Of a stretch of DNA of 64,000 nt, positions 33,139-44,426 are shown piece by piece. Each line of letters starts with the position of its first letter. The stretch's first letter is position 1. The notes under the pieces are model-generated. The model was not told the origin of the DNA, did no database searches, and saw only the letters and a list, made by a program, of their open reading frames with translations. Origin of the DNA: Bactrocera neohumeralis (Eukaryota; Arthropoda; Insecta; Diptera; Tephritidae); assembly GCF_024586455.1 (NCBI RefSeq), contig NW_026089624.1, forward strand, positions 2,757,341 to 2,821,340, read 5' to 3'. A program made the translations under genes and the position numbers.

Positions 33139-33397
33139 TTACTTGACGAAATTAGTGTGAAATGAAACTGTGCGAACTTATTTTGGCAAAATAAATGTTT
33201 ATGTAAATTAATTAATGATTTTGCATTTTAGCATTTACATATATATGTATGTATGCATTTTCAAAGTGTTTAATTTAGTGTTTTGTATAATTTATTAAAA
33301 ACCCAAGTTAATATTTTTCAGCAGTGGCATCATTGGCAAATGTTATAAAAAATGCGAGTTTTGACAGCTCTCTCTCGAACCAAAGAGTCTCGTATCA
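33139..33397 (-). repeat. Repeat B, copy 2 (inverted)
   Basis: Reverse complement of 3011-3288 with a few small indels and an extra TATATGTATGTATG in the middle. The two copies lie about 30 kb apart. No coding potential. Confidence 0.65.
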
Positions 33398-33730
33398 AGT
33401 TATCTATGCTTATTGTCATTTTGCTACTGAGCAGACGCCTTCGCGTATGTGAGTATGTGTGTAACGAAAGCAAATGACAGAAACATTTGTAATTATTCAA
33501 TCTCTTACATATATGCTCTTTTCTGTAGAAGCGCTGCTTATATTAGCTTAATGTAAAAATTGAAGAACTTTAAACGCAAATATATCAAAAGTGGTTCAAT
33601 GAATTTAAAATCTGTAAAATTTGTGCAAAGTTTCAGATCGCACACTTTAATTTGATGTATTATTTGTCCCTGTACGTTTTGTAGATCTCTGGAAATAAGC
33701 GCCTTGTCTTAGAATAATATATAGATTACT

Positions 33731-35285
33731 CATATAATAACCCAGTCAGCATTTACATATAAAAATAAGCGTTTTGTAAGCGTTCAAATGTAAGTAAAAC
33801 ACTTAAAAAGCGCTGCTGTGACTTTTACAAAAGACATTAAAGCAAGGGGTTTATAATCGAAAAGCACCTATCTTTATAAGCGTTTAAAAGACAAATGCAA
33901 AACATGTTTTTTTAAGTAACGTAATACAAAAGCTTAAAAAACACGTAATTTTAATGAAATTAGTAAGCGTTTTACACATTTACTTTGTTTTGGATATGTT
34001 TTTTTATTGATACATTTAAAAAATAATTTTTTATTAATTTCGTTTTTAATATAATAATATTAAATTAAAATGTAAAAATAGGAACTTCATTGTTGTCATA
34101 CTTAGTACTTAAGTTAACTTCTTTTGTTGCATTAATTTTAATACGATTTTTGCGTACTGGAAATATGACTTAGAGGCAAACACAAAATCCTCTACCTTGC
34201 CTCCATTTTCAGCGAAAGTTTCTGCAATAGAATTTAAATATGAATATAAAAATGTAACTAGAAACCTATTAAACGTATTTCACTTACGACGAACGGCAGT
34301 GGCGGTAGTGAAGGCCCTAATGCACTTCTTATCTGCAGTTCCTCGCCAAGAAAAGCTCTCAGAACCGTTGTTAGTAATGATCTTCTGCCACACTTTCGTA
34401 ACAAATTTTCTCTTTACAGATCTGCCTGCTAAAAATCAACATCAGTATACAGTCACCGGACATTACAAAATTAAATTCTTACCAGCAAGGAAAACTACCG
34501 GCAACAAATTTCGCTGCTGCTGCGCAAAACACTTTTCTTCTTTTTTGCTGCAGAAATTAATTATGTAGATAATTACTTTTTTAATAGCAAATGATAATTA
34601 AAAGTATCAAACGCACTTAATTTAACAATTTTAAGAACTATTTAACACAACCTATCAGCACAATTTCTAACGTCAGGAATGACACGTTTTGTTTAAATTT
34701 ATGAAACACTTGCGTTTGCAAGCAAATTGTCAACAACGTTCGCAAAACACTTGCATTTGCAATTAAATTCTCAATAACATTCGCAAAACTCTTATTTATG
34801 CAAATTTGCTGCAATCTTAATTTACAAAACGCTTGCCATTATGGTGATTGGGAAACTATTCAATAAAGTGAAAATTTTATTTACGAATAAAGGCGAAAAC
34901 GTTTTTGTCGGTATAAGAATACATGGAATTGTACATGAGATTTAATTTTGAGTATGTTCATACAAATAGATTTCATTAGAAAAAATAACGTATTTAAGGC
35001 TGCTTTCTCAATATCTGGTTACCAGTCTTTCTACCCAGTTAATAGTTGTCCACTTAATAGATTGTACTCAATAAACATCAACAATATGCACGGTTAATGG
35101 AGATGTAAGCTTAATAGGGCATCCATTTAATAGAGCTTTCACTATATTTTTTATTTATGAATTATTTTTACTATCCTATCTTCTAAGTTGGTTCGAGCTG
35201 GATACAGTGTGCTAATTTTACTAAAATCGGTTCAGTAGTTTAGTTGTCCATCGCGGATAAATAACGTGATACCTACTTTTTATAT
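33731..35285. repeat. Repeat X, copy 1
   Basis: This is collinear with 42024-43230 plus 44287-44426, starting at AACCCAGTCAGCATTTACAT, with few substitutions. Copy 2 lacks about 211 bases (34756-34966 here) and has gained the insertion at 43231-44285. On the minus strand around 34150-34430 mixed frames give KFVTKVWQKIITNNGSESFS and EDFVFASKSYFQYAKI, resembling the DUF4806-like tail found in many insect repeat proteins. That match is by eye and weak. The right side merges into a mariner fragment in both copies. Confidence 0.65.
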
Positions 35286-35815
35286 ACAGAGTCCGACACT
35301 CGAAGTGTTACCAATTAAAAAAGCTATAAATTCGGTTTGGAAAACTATTTTTATTTTTCTTAAAGTACCAAATGTGTGAGAATAATCATAAATTCAGGAC
35401 CAATTCACTTTTGCTCGACATGACCACCTTTTGCTATAACTATGGCCTTGAGACGGTCAAATAACGAATCACAAGCTGCCCGAATGTGACTTGCCAGTAT
35501 TTTGGCCTACTCACGGACAATGGCTTTCCTCAGCATCTCAAGACTGGTGTATATTTTACTTCTGGCCTTGCTCTCCAAAATGGTCCAGAGAAAATAATCC
35601 ATTGGACTCGCATCTGGTGAATTCGAGAGCCAAGCCATTGTGTGGTCGTAATGAAGTTCGAAACGTTGTTTTTCAGCCATTCTTGGTTCACTCGCGCTTT
35701 GTGAGACCGTGCCTGAGTCTTGTTGAAACGTCCATGGTTTGCAACCGAAATTTTTGTTTGTATACGTTTGGTTGAAATCGCACAACGCGTTTATGATTAG
35801 TTCGGCGACGTACAT
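35286..35815 (-). pseudogene. Mariner (DD37D-type) transposase C-terminal fragment, copy 1
   Basis: The left TIR region (GAGTCCGACACTCGAAGTGT at 35289) and the C-terminal transposase (WTFQQDSG with the second Asp, then SPDASPMDYFLWTILESKAR with the third) match the longer copy at 44427-45717. The N-terminal two thirds are absent; the sequence diverges from copy 2 upstream of NKNFGCK. Frame changes are present. Confidence 0.7.
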
Positions 35816-36230
35816 ATACGGACTTATTTTTATATTTATAGATAATATAGGGAGAATGTTGAAAAATGAGCATATGCTTTGGTGATAAGGGGTACCATTT
35901 AATCGGAGCGTAGCAGAATATTTTTTTTTTTCATTTAATAATGATTCATATTTTGCCTATGAAAAACAACGGTACAGCTATAAGCAACGAAACGGTTTTA
36001 TGTGTCTCTTTCATTCGGTGTGTGTTGCGCCGTAGCTCAGCATGTATTGATCGGCAACAAAGACGGGTTTGTCGCATTTGGTGTGCGTTAGCTGCATGAA
36101 AATACATAAGAAGTTCGACAACAGCTCTTCAAATTAATCAAAGCTCGAACATGCGTTTTCGTTTCGTCTTGTTTGGTGTGGGTTGTCGCATACTTGTATG
36201 GAGCTTTGTCGTCATTGATTTAGACACAAT
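35816..36230. other. Unassigned sequence
   Basis: No recognisable ORF, TIR or RNA gene. It separates the mariner fragment from BEL copy B. Confidence 0.4.
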
Positions 36231-39200
36231 CTCCAGGCATGGGCGGATTTTTTGGTGTTTTCCATCAGTACCTTCTGTGGAGGTCCTTTAAGCAATTAAA
36301 AATTTAATTCTTTCTCATCTATTTAATAAGTACGGCGACTCCACGCTTGGCGTGAGGGTAGTAAAATCTGAGGGATCTTGCGAGAGTGCAGCGAGAGGCC
36401 TTGAGTTAAGAACAGGTTCCATTATAGTTATATGCTCGGCGTGTAGCATTAGTATGTGGATCACGAAGCAGACCTCTCGTGTCTAGAAATGGGTTAAGAA
36501 CTAAAAGTGAGCTCTTTTAATCAATCGGCTTCGATTCTCTTAGTAATGGTATGTCGCGGCTGAAGTAACACGTTTGGGTTTATGCGATAAGAGCGACCAT
36601 TACTTTTTGTAAGTCTTGGTGCGTCAAGGGGGTAAGTTACTCCTTTAACTTTATGTTTAAGCCGCTCTAAGAACTGGAGCATATACGCGACTACTCTGAG
36701 GGCTCGGGGGAACGATGAAAATCGTTCAAGGATGTCAGTGTATTCAGTGTTGTATGATAAGTATCGATTTTTCGACTTTTTGGGGCTAGTATGTTGCGCA
36801 TGGGCTAGTGTGGCCAAGATTCGGTAGATTCAGGTTTGTCAATACTGGCTATGTGTCGCCAAGTGGCTGATCCTACTACACTACTCCTGACGAAAGAAAT
36901 ATATGTTTCCACGCGTGTAGTGGCTTTTCTAAACAGGCTAGAACTATCTCGGAATCAGACCATAGATATAATTTGTATTTCGCCATGTTTAAGTGGAACT
37001 TAGTTTTTAGAGGAGCAACTTTTGCTTTTGCCACTAGTAAGTGGCTTGTAGCTGCGGTATCGCTTTCTGTGCGCAGATAGATAGTGTCTTTTCAGAGGCG
37101 TCGCGGAAGTTGTGTAGTTCCGCTGTATTCGGGTTAATAGTTTAGCCACCGTGGAATTTGTACTGGGACCATTTTTCTAAGCGAAGAGGTTTTTCTTGAT
37201 TCAGGATTTTCGCTTGTATCATAATTGGCGAAAGCACTAATGCGGGGTCGAAAAGTTGGCCTTGAGGATAAAATCTGTCTCTTTGTTATGGCGGTTAGTG
37301 CGGATATGGACTCAGTCGTGTATGAAAACTAGTCCGATATCACAACACTCGTGTTACCAGAGAAAATTTTGACTTTGTGTTTTCTGCCAGTTCCTGTAGT
37401 GTACGAATGGTTAGGTATAGGGCACAGTTTACGCCAACGGTAACTGTTTTTAATTTAAAGTCGCGTAGTGGACTATTTGGAGATTTTCGGAAAATACTTC
37501 GCAGAAAATCTTGAACATATTTATGTACGATTATTTGTCGAAAACGTGTTTGCATATACGCTAATTTAATGAGAAGCATTAAATCTGGTTGGAGTGTGGG
37601 TCCCGTGAATAGAATATCATTGATGGAATACCCCGAGCTGGTGGATCTTGAGGAGTTGAAGACAACTCTAGCTTTTGTTGTTTTTTTTGTCTGGCTTTAA
37701 TACTGCATGATAAGGTAAGTAGAATGAGTAGTATTTGCCTTTAATGATTTTTTCGCATGGGCTTAATTCATCCATGTGATCTGAATGGAGGTATTCTTCT
37801 TATACACCATCATCATCTTGTTTCAGCTCACCTTTTCTCCATGCTTAGAAACTGCTGTATTTCAGAGGTGCGAGAGTGGCCTATAGCGAGTGTGTCTGGA
37901 AATTGTTGTTTTATTGGTAGTCGTATGACGTACCGACCATTAAATATCTGATCTAGTAGTTGTGGCTTTATAAAATTCTTCACAATACTGATCTTCAGGC
38001 ATTGCAATTGAAATGGGGGGAGTTCCTCTAACTCCCAAAATGTTCTCAATACTCGTTTGAGATTTCCTCAACTTGAGTTGTCGTTGTGGCAATTTTTGAA
38101 ATTTTTTCAGCACTTTCTAGTATAATTAGCGATATAAGGTCGCTGCCTAATAGAAGGTCTATTTGAGCGGGGGTGTTGCACTTGGGACCTTCTAGCTTTA
38201 GGTGCGTAAGTTTGCTATCTATATGATAGATTGAAAGCATGTTGGTAAGTTGCGGTAAGACATAACTTCTGCTTGAATGCGCTTATTCGCTTGAGGGGAA
38301 ACTAGTTTAATGGGACAGCTTTGAGTTTTGTACTACTCTTCCACCCATTCTCTTAATTTCGTAATTCGCTTGTTTTGTTGGCAGTTTTGCCTATTTTATC
38401 CCGTAGACGCTATGAATTATCGTTGTGATACTTAGTTCATTATGGCTCTACATTTGAACAGTTCTCCTCGATGTTCGATGGAGACGACTGCTATGAGTAG
38501 TAGTACTCTACTTTGATCTCGCTGTATAGCGTTTGAATTTTTAATAAATTAAATTTTGGGATTTTGAGTTTCGGCAGTTGCGCTTGCAACTAAGCCCGTG
38601 GCTCGTTTTGAGAAAGCGCTACTTTGGGGTGTGTTGGGAAAGTTATTGAAGTGCAACATTGAATGATGTCTTTAGTTGCAATATAAACAATTGAATTTGC
38701 TTTCGTAATTATTTAAATTGTATGTATGGGACAAGCAGTTTGTACAGAGTGTTTTTAATCTGACAAAGTTGTACATTTCATTAACATTAAATTTTTCAAA
38801 CTTCTCGCAAGTTCTTAGCTTATGTCTTCTTGTACATAGTTCGCATGACGTATGTTTAGTTTGTCGACCAATATTCTCTCATTTTCATATATTGATCTTA
38901 GGGCTTCTCAAGCTAAATTGAAATTATCGTCATTTAATGCGAAATGCTTGACTATTACGCCTACTTGACCTTTAGTTTTGTATTGGAAAAAATTTTTGAG
39001 ATTGTGATAATTTTGGATTCACGACTGTAAACATGTCCCGGAAGAACGGTTATTGTTCACAACCTCCATGAAATATTACCGTATCGCATGCAATAGGTGC
39101 AATTGAGTTGATAAGTTTTAATTGATCTGATATCATTGCTTTTGTGTCTTCATAATGGTGTAAGCAGTTTTCGTATTTGACGTAAGCCGAGGATTTGAAA

Positions 39201-39531
39201 TTTTCAGGTAGATCTGAATCATTAGTTTCTACTATTGCGTCGTATGCAGCTTGGAGACTTGTCCAAAAATTGTCAATGGATTTATTCTATATTTGTAGTA
39301 CCGATTCAGAGTAGTCTTGAATCGGTGTAGATGCAAATCGAGTACAGTATCTAATTAAGCTTTCACTCTCAGGAATGAATTTACTATAAGAAATGTCTTC
39401 CCCTTTTTTGGTTTGTAGCACCTTGTTTTGAGCGTGTAGCTTCCGCAGGTATACATGGATTTTTGTCGTCAGTAATCAGTTTTCGGAACTCTTAAGAATT
39501 CTGCTTTAGATTCATTTGAATCTGTGTTCAT
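36231..39531 (-). mobile_element. BEL/Pao LTR retrotransposon, copy B (badly degraded)
   Basis: In minus order: gag start near 39531 (MNTDSNES), gag pieces to about 38400, the LLLGSDLI block (38150, protease-RT linker), LPIKQQFPDTLAIGHSRTS (37900), RT pieces around 37600-37340 (FRQIIVHKYVQDF), RNase H pieces at 37150-36830, the linker ILERFSSFPRALRVVAYML (36600-36720) and an integrase-tail scrap (36231-36300). Most of integrase is deleted. Each piece aligns with copy C (50753-54637) or copy A. It has more stops and deletions than either, so it looks the oldest of the three. Confidence 0.7.
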
Positions 39532-39920
39532 TCATAAAATCTAAATTCATAATATATATATATATATTTTACTTTATTCTTATTGAAAAATGCGGTAGAA
39601 GACTCTTTTAAGTAAATAAGGGTTGTTATTTTCCAAAAAACTAATTGAAAGACGATTTTATCGTTTTATTAATCGCGTTTGTATTTACTTGCGTTGTTTT
39701 TTGAAAAACTTTTTTTCGCAATTACTCGTATGCCTTTGTGTCAGCGCGCACTGAAACGAGGTCAATATCCTTTGTACATTCGTGTGGACGTTATGTGCAT
39801 ATAGAATGCGTTAAATGTGTTGTGTGCACTTATTCTTGTTCTTGTTTAACATGGAATAATGCAAATGCTTCAAAACCGCTTGGACTTACAATATACATAC
39901 ATATATATAAGTATGTACAG
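39532..39920. other. A+T-rich spacer, possible leader or LTR of BEL copy B
   Basis: It contains a (TA)n run near 39555 and an ACTCTTTTAAGTAAATAAG motif near 39611 that resembles, in inverse orientation, the CTTATTTACTTAAAAG blocks upstream of copy C gag. No gene. Confidence 0.4.
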
Positions 39921-39922
39921 TA

Positions 39923-40853
39923 GGGTGATTCAAAAAAATTTTTTTTTTTTTTCAATTGGTACTCGCAAAAATAGGTTCCTAGACACCTCTAAGAAAGCCT
40001 CTCCAAATATGAGTTTTTAATTGTAACGGGAAGGTCCTCCGCCTAACGGTTTTCTATTTTTTCTTATTATCAGATAGAAAAATTTATATCTCGCTTCCAA
40101 CTACTTGAAAAAATATCTTGTTCATTAGGTTTTGTGGGAAATTGAATGCTCTAAAATATCTTATGAATTTTTTCGTAAACCCAACCGTTTAAAAGATATT
40201 AACAGTTAAAGTTTGATTATTTTTGGGAACATTTTTTATTTCTTATGAATTTTATATCTCAATGAAAAAAAATTATTATGAATAGATTTTTGGAGAGGTT
40301 TTCTTAGAGGTGTCTAGGAGCCTATTTTTCAGAGTACCAAACGAAAAAAAAAAATTTTATTTGATCCACCCTAATATGCATTGATGTTTGACGATGAATA
40401 TCTCGAAAACGCTTAGCTTAATCGAAAAATCATAGTAGACCATTTTTATAGAGCAGTAAATTTCCTACAAAACTATGTGTTTCATCATTCATAATAATTT
40501 TTTTTCATTGAGTTATAAAATTAATAAGAAAAAAAGAATTTTTCCAAAAATAGTCAAATTTCAACCGTTAATATCTTTTAAACGGTTGGGTTTACGAAAA
40601 AATCATAAGAGACCATATTTTAGAGCATTCAATTTCCTACAAAACCTAATTAACAAAATATTTTTTCAAGTAGTTGGAAGCGAGATATAAATTTTTCTAT
40701 CTGATAATAAGAAAAAATAGAAAACCGTTAGGCGGAGGACCTTCCCGTTACAATTAAAAACTCATATTTGGAGAGGCTTTCTTAGAGGTGTCTAGGAACC
40801 TATTTTTGCGAGTACCAATTGAAAAAAAAAAAATTTTTTTTTTTGAATCACCC
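39923..40853. mobile_element. Long-armed foldback element, about 930 bp
   Basis: The arms 39921-40284 and 40489-40855 are reverse complements over about 365 bases, with a loop of about 200 bases. Ends read TAGGGTGATTC / GAATCACCCTA, so a TA target duplication as in the Tc1/mariner superfamily is likely. The loop start (about 40295-40375) carries another copy of the terminal 80 bases (AGAGGTGTCTAGGAGCC...CCACCCTAAT), so the left half looks like a complete smaller element with the second half added. No transposase: non-autonomous. Confidence 0.75.
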
Positions 40854-41071
40854 TAATGTACAGGTATGTGCTGTATGTGTTTTCACAAAGGTAAGTAGTA
40901 TGTTAATTATTATATTTTATTTGTTCTATAAATGAGGTTTTTATTTACCCAACCGTTTATTTATTTTCTTAATTTGTATTATTTAATTGTATACAATCAT
41001 GTACGGCAATATGTACATATAATTCGCGTTTAGAAACATGCGCGAAAGCGAGAATGACAATTGATAAAGCT

Positions 41072-41929
41072 GCGGTCAGATTCTTAGTAGTGTGCCAACG
41101 TAGAAGAGGAACTGTTAAAAAACTATAAGATATCGCTTTAAAAAAATATTTTTTTACCATAAAAGCCCTAACAGAAAGTAATACACATCACAAAGCAAAA
41201 TACTTATTGTTTAACTAATTTCAATAAATTATAAATGTATGAAAAAAATGATGAGGAATTTCGGCGGTCAAAAACTTAGTAGTGTAACAAATCAAACCCG
41301 AAATTTCGACAAAAAGGTATTCAATTTTTTTCACTTATTTTTGTACTATTGTTCCGCCATTTTATCTTTTCTTCAGACCATCTTTTAGTAACTTTACTTG
41401 TGTTTTTCTGGGTTGCTCCCAAGTTTTTTATTACTTGTTTGGTACTTGATAGTATTACATACCATTGTGAGTAAGCAACTAAGAATATTTTAGACTTCGA
41501 TATAAGTTATGCCCTCTGAAAGCAATTTTTTTATCAGGGCGCGTTTCTCAGGCGTACAATTCTTATTTTTTGACATTTCTAAATGAATAAAAGTAAAATT
41601 TTAACATTAAAACCGAAAACTATAGTTAAATAAATAAATTTCACCGTTATTTTTAAATTTCCACAGGAAATTTCAGATAATTTAAAAATTTCAAACACTT
41701 CTTTCGCGCACTACTAAGATTTTGACTGACCGAAAATGTTTTGCAAATAAAAAGTGACGCAGTTGCAACAAAAAAAAGAGCCAAGCGAAACAAGTTGTTG
41801 CATGTTTTCAAGTCAACATCTGAAGCTAACTTATTTTGAAATACATCCCAACAAAAAAGTTGTAGTAAAAAAGTATGATCACATACTATATATTAAATGC
41901 ATGCCTAGCACTACTAAGAATTTGACCGC
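41072..41929. mobile_element. Tc1-like TIR element enclosing a related inner element
   Basis: The outer ends are GCGGTCAGATTCTTAGTAGTG (41072-41092) and its near reverse complement (41909-41929). The inner ends are GCGGTCAAAAACTTAGTAGTG (41264-41284) and its counterpart (about 41709-41731). The shared terminal sequence shows that both belong to one family, the inner copy sitting in the outer. Only the inner one has coding remains. Confidence 0.65.
41330..41578 (-). pseudogene. Tc1-like transposase N terminus (helix-turn-helix)
   Basis: From an ATG near 41576 the minus strand reads MSKNKNCTPEKRALIKKLLS, then a stop, then SCLLTMVCNTIKYQT: a bipartite helix-turn-helix of Tc1 transposases, the part that binds the TIR. 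More stops follow and no DDE domain is present before the inner TIR. Confidence 0.55.
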
Positions 41930-42023
41930 AACTGAATATATACAGATATACATATGTACCTATACTCGTACTAGGGGATCCGGCCACGCGTTCCGTAGTA
42001 TACATTTTATACTATTATTCATA

Positions 42024-44426
42024 TAATAACCCAGTCAGCATTTACATATAAAAATAAGCGTTTTGTAAGCGTTCAAATGTAAGTAAAACACTTAAAAAAC
42101 GCTGCTGTGACTTTTACAAAAGATATTAAAGCAAGGGGTTTATAATCGAAAAGCACCTATCTTTATAAGCGTTTAAAAGACAATTGCAAAACATGTTTTT
42201 TAAGTAACGTAATACAAAAGCTTAAAAAACACGTAATTTTAATGAAATTAGTAAGCGTTTTACACATTTACTTTGTTTTGGATATGTTTCTTTATTGATA
42301 CATTTAAAAAATCATTTTTAATATTAATTTCGTTTTTAATATAATAATATTAAATTAAAATGTAAAAATAGGAACTTCATTGTTGTCATACTTAGTTGCT
42401 TTAATTTTAATACGATTTTTGCGTACTGGAAATATGATTTAGAGGCAAACACAAAATCCTCTTCCTTGCTTCCATTTTCAGCGAAAGTTTCTGCAATAGA
42501 ATTTAAATATGAATATAAAAATGTAACTAGAAACCTATTAAACGTATTTCACTTACGACGAATGGCACTGGCGACAGTGAAGGCCCTAATGCACTTCTTA
42601 TCTGCAGATCCTCACCAGGAAAAGCTCTCAGCAACGTTGTTAGTAATGATCTTCTGCCACACTCTCGTAACAAATTTTCTCGAATTGGAGGTTGACATTC
42701 TTTTCAGATTTGCCTACTAAAAATCAACAGCAGTATACAGTCACCGGACATTTCAAAATTAAATTCTTACCAGCAAGGAAAACTACCGGCAACAAATTTC
42801 GCTGCTGCTGCGCAAAACACTTTTCTTTTTTTTTGCTGCAGAAATTAATTATGTAGATAATTACCTTTTTAATAGCAAATGATAATTAAAAGTATCAAAC
42901 GCACTTAATTTAACAATTTTAAGAACTATTTAACACAACCTATCAGCACAATTTCTAACGTCACGAATGACACGTTTTGTTTAAATTTATGAAACACTTG
43001 CGTTTGCAAGCAAATTGTCAACAACGTTCGCAAAACACTTGCATAGATTTCATTAGAAAAAATAACGAATTTAAGGCTGCTTTCTCAATATCTGGTTACC
43101 AGTCTTTCTACCCAGTTAATAGTTGTCCACTTAATAGATTGTACTTAATAAACATCAACAATATTCATGGCTAATGGAGATGTAAGCTTAATAGGGCGTC
43201 CATTTAATACAGCTTTCACTATATTTTTTATACTCTCGCAACAAAGTTGCTAAGGAGAGTATTATAGTTTTGTTCACATAACGGTTGTTTGTAAGTCCTA
43301 AAACTAAAAGAGTCAGATATAGGGTTATATATACTACCAGTAAAGTGATCAGGGTGACGCGTAGAGTTGAAATCCGGATGTCTGTCTGTCCGTCCGTCTG
43401 TCCGTCAGTCCGTGCAAGCTGTAACGTGAGTAGAAATTAGGATATCATGATGGAACTTGGTACACGTATTTCTTAGCTCCATAAGAAGGTTAAGCTCGAA
43501 GATGGGCAAAATCGGCCTACTGCCACGCCCACAAAATGGCGAAAACCGAAAACCTATAAAGTGTCATAACTAAGCCATAAATAAAGATATTAAAGTGAAA
43601 TTTAGCACAAAGGATCGCATTAGGGAAGGGCATATTTGGACATAATTTTTTTGGAAAAGTGGGCGTGGCCCCGCCCCCTACTAAGTTTTTTGTACATATC
43701 TCGGAAACTACTATAGCTATGTCAACCAAACTCTATAGGGTCGTTTCCTTCAGGCATTTCCATATACAGTTCAAAAATGGAAGAAATCGGATAATAACCA
43801 TGCCCACCTCCCATACAAAGGTTATGTTGAAAATCACTAAAAGTGCGTTAACCGACTAACAAAAAACCTCAGAAACACTAAATTTTACGGAAGAAATGGC
43901 AGAGAGAAGCTGAACCCAGGCTTTTTTTTTAATTGAAAATGGGCGTGGCGTCGTTCACTTATGGACCAAAAACCATATCTCAGGAACTACTCGACCGATT
44001 TCAAAGAACTTCGGTATATAATATTTTCTTAGCACCCTGATGACATGTACGAAATATGGGTGAAATCGGTTCACAACCACGCCTTCTTCCAATGTAACGC
44101 TATTTTGAATTCCTTCTCTGTATAATATACATATTAGGAACCAATGATGATAGCGGAATAAAACTTTACACAAATACGGTATTTGAAAAATATGTAAATG
44201 ACGGATAATGAAATCTCGATTATCACTTTATCATGCGAGAGTATAAAATGTTCGGTGACACCCGAACTTAGCCCTTCCTTACTTGTTTATTTATGAATTG
44301 CTTTTACTATCCTATCTTCTAAGTTGGTTCGAGCTGGATACAGTGTGCTAATTTTACTAAAATCGGTTCAGTAGTTTAGGTGTCCATCGCGGATAAACAA
44401 CGTGACACGTACTTTTTATATGTATA
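42024..44426. repeat. Repeat X, copy 2, with an insertion
   Basis: It matches copy 1 at 33731-35285 base for base over long stretches, minus about 211 bases at 43042, plus the 1.05-kb DINE-1-like insertion. The junction sequence TTTATGAATT resumes at 44288. Both copies lead into the same mariner TIR, so the pair X-plus-mariner was duplicated as a unit or X ends at a preferred mariner target. Confidence 0.65.
43231..44285. mobile_element. DINE-1/Helentron-like non-autonomous element
   Basis: The left end TACTCTCGCAACAAAGTTGC forms a hairpin and is mirrored by GCGAGAGTATAAAATG near the right end (44235). After the left block there is a (GTCY)n microsatellite (43382-43415), a hallmark of Drosophila DINE-1/INE-1. 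The right end carries a second hairpin (TTCGGTGACACCCGAA). TTTA stands on both sides of the insertion point when compared with the empty site in repeat X copy 1, which could be a 4-bp duplication and would not fit a Helentron. ORFs inside are incidental. Confidence 0.5.

Noticed and set aside
34197..34568. 123-residue plus-strand ORF in repeat X
   Set aside because: Its counterpart in copy 2 diverges by indels that break the frame, and the more protein-like reading lies on the other strand.
40475..40690. ORF in the foldback arm whose peptide recurs near 57700
   Set aside because: The recurrence reflects DNA identity of the foldback arms, not a conserved protein. The sequence is terminal inverted repeat.
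43517..44173. Several ORFs inside the DINE-1-like element
   Set aside because: They fall in a non-coding element, overlap its hairpins and microsatellite, and have no family match.
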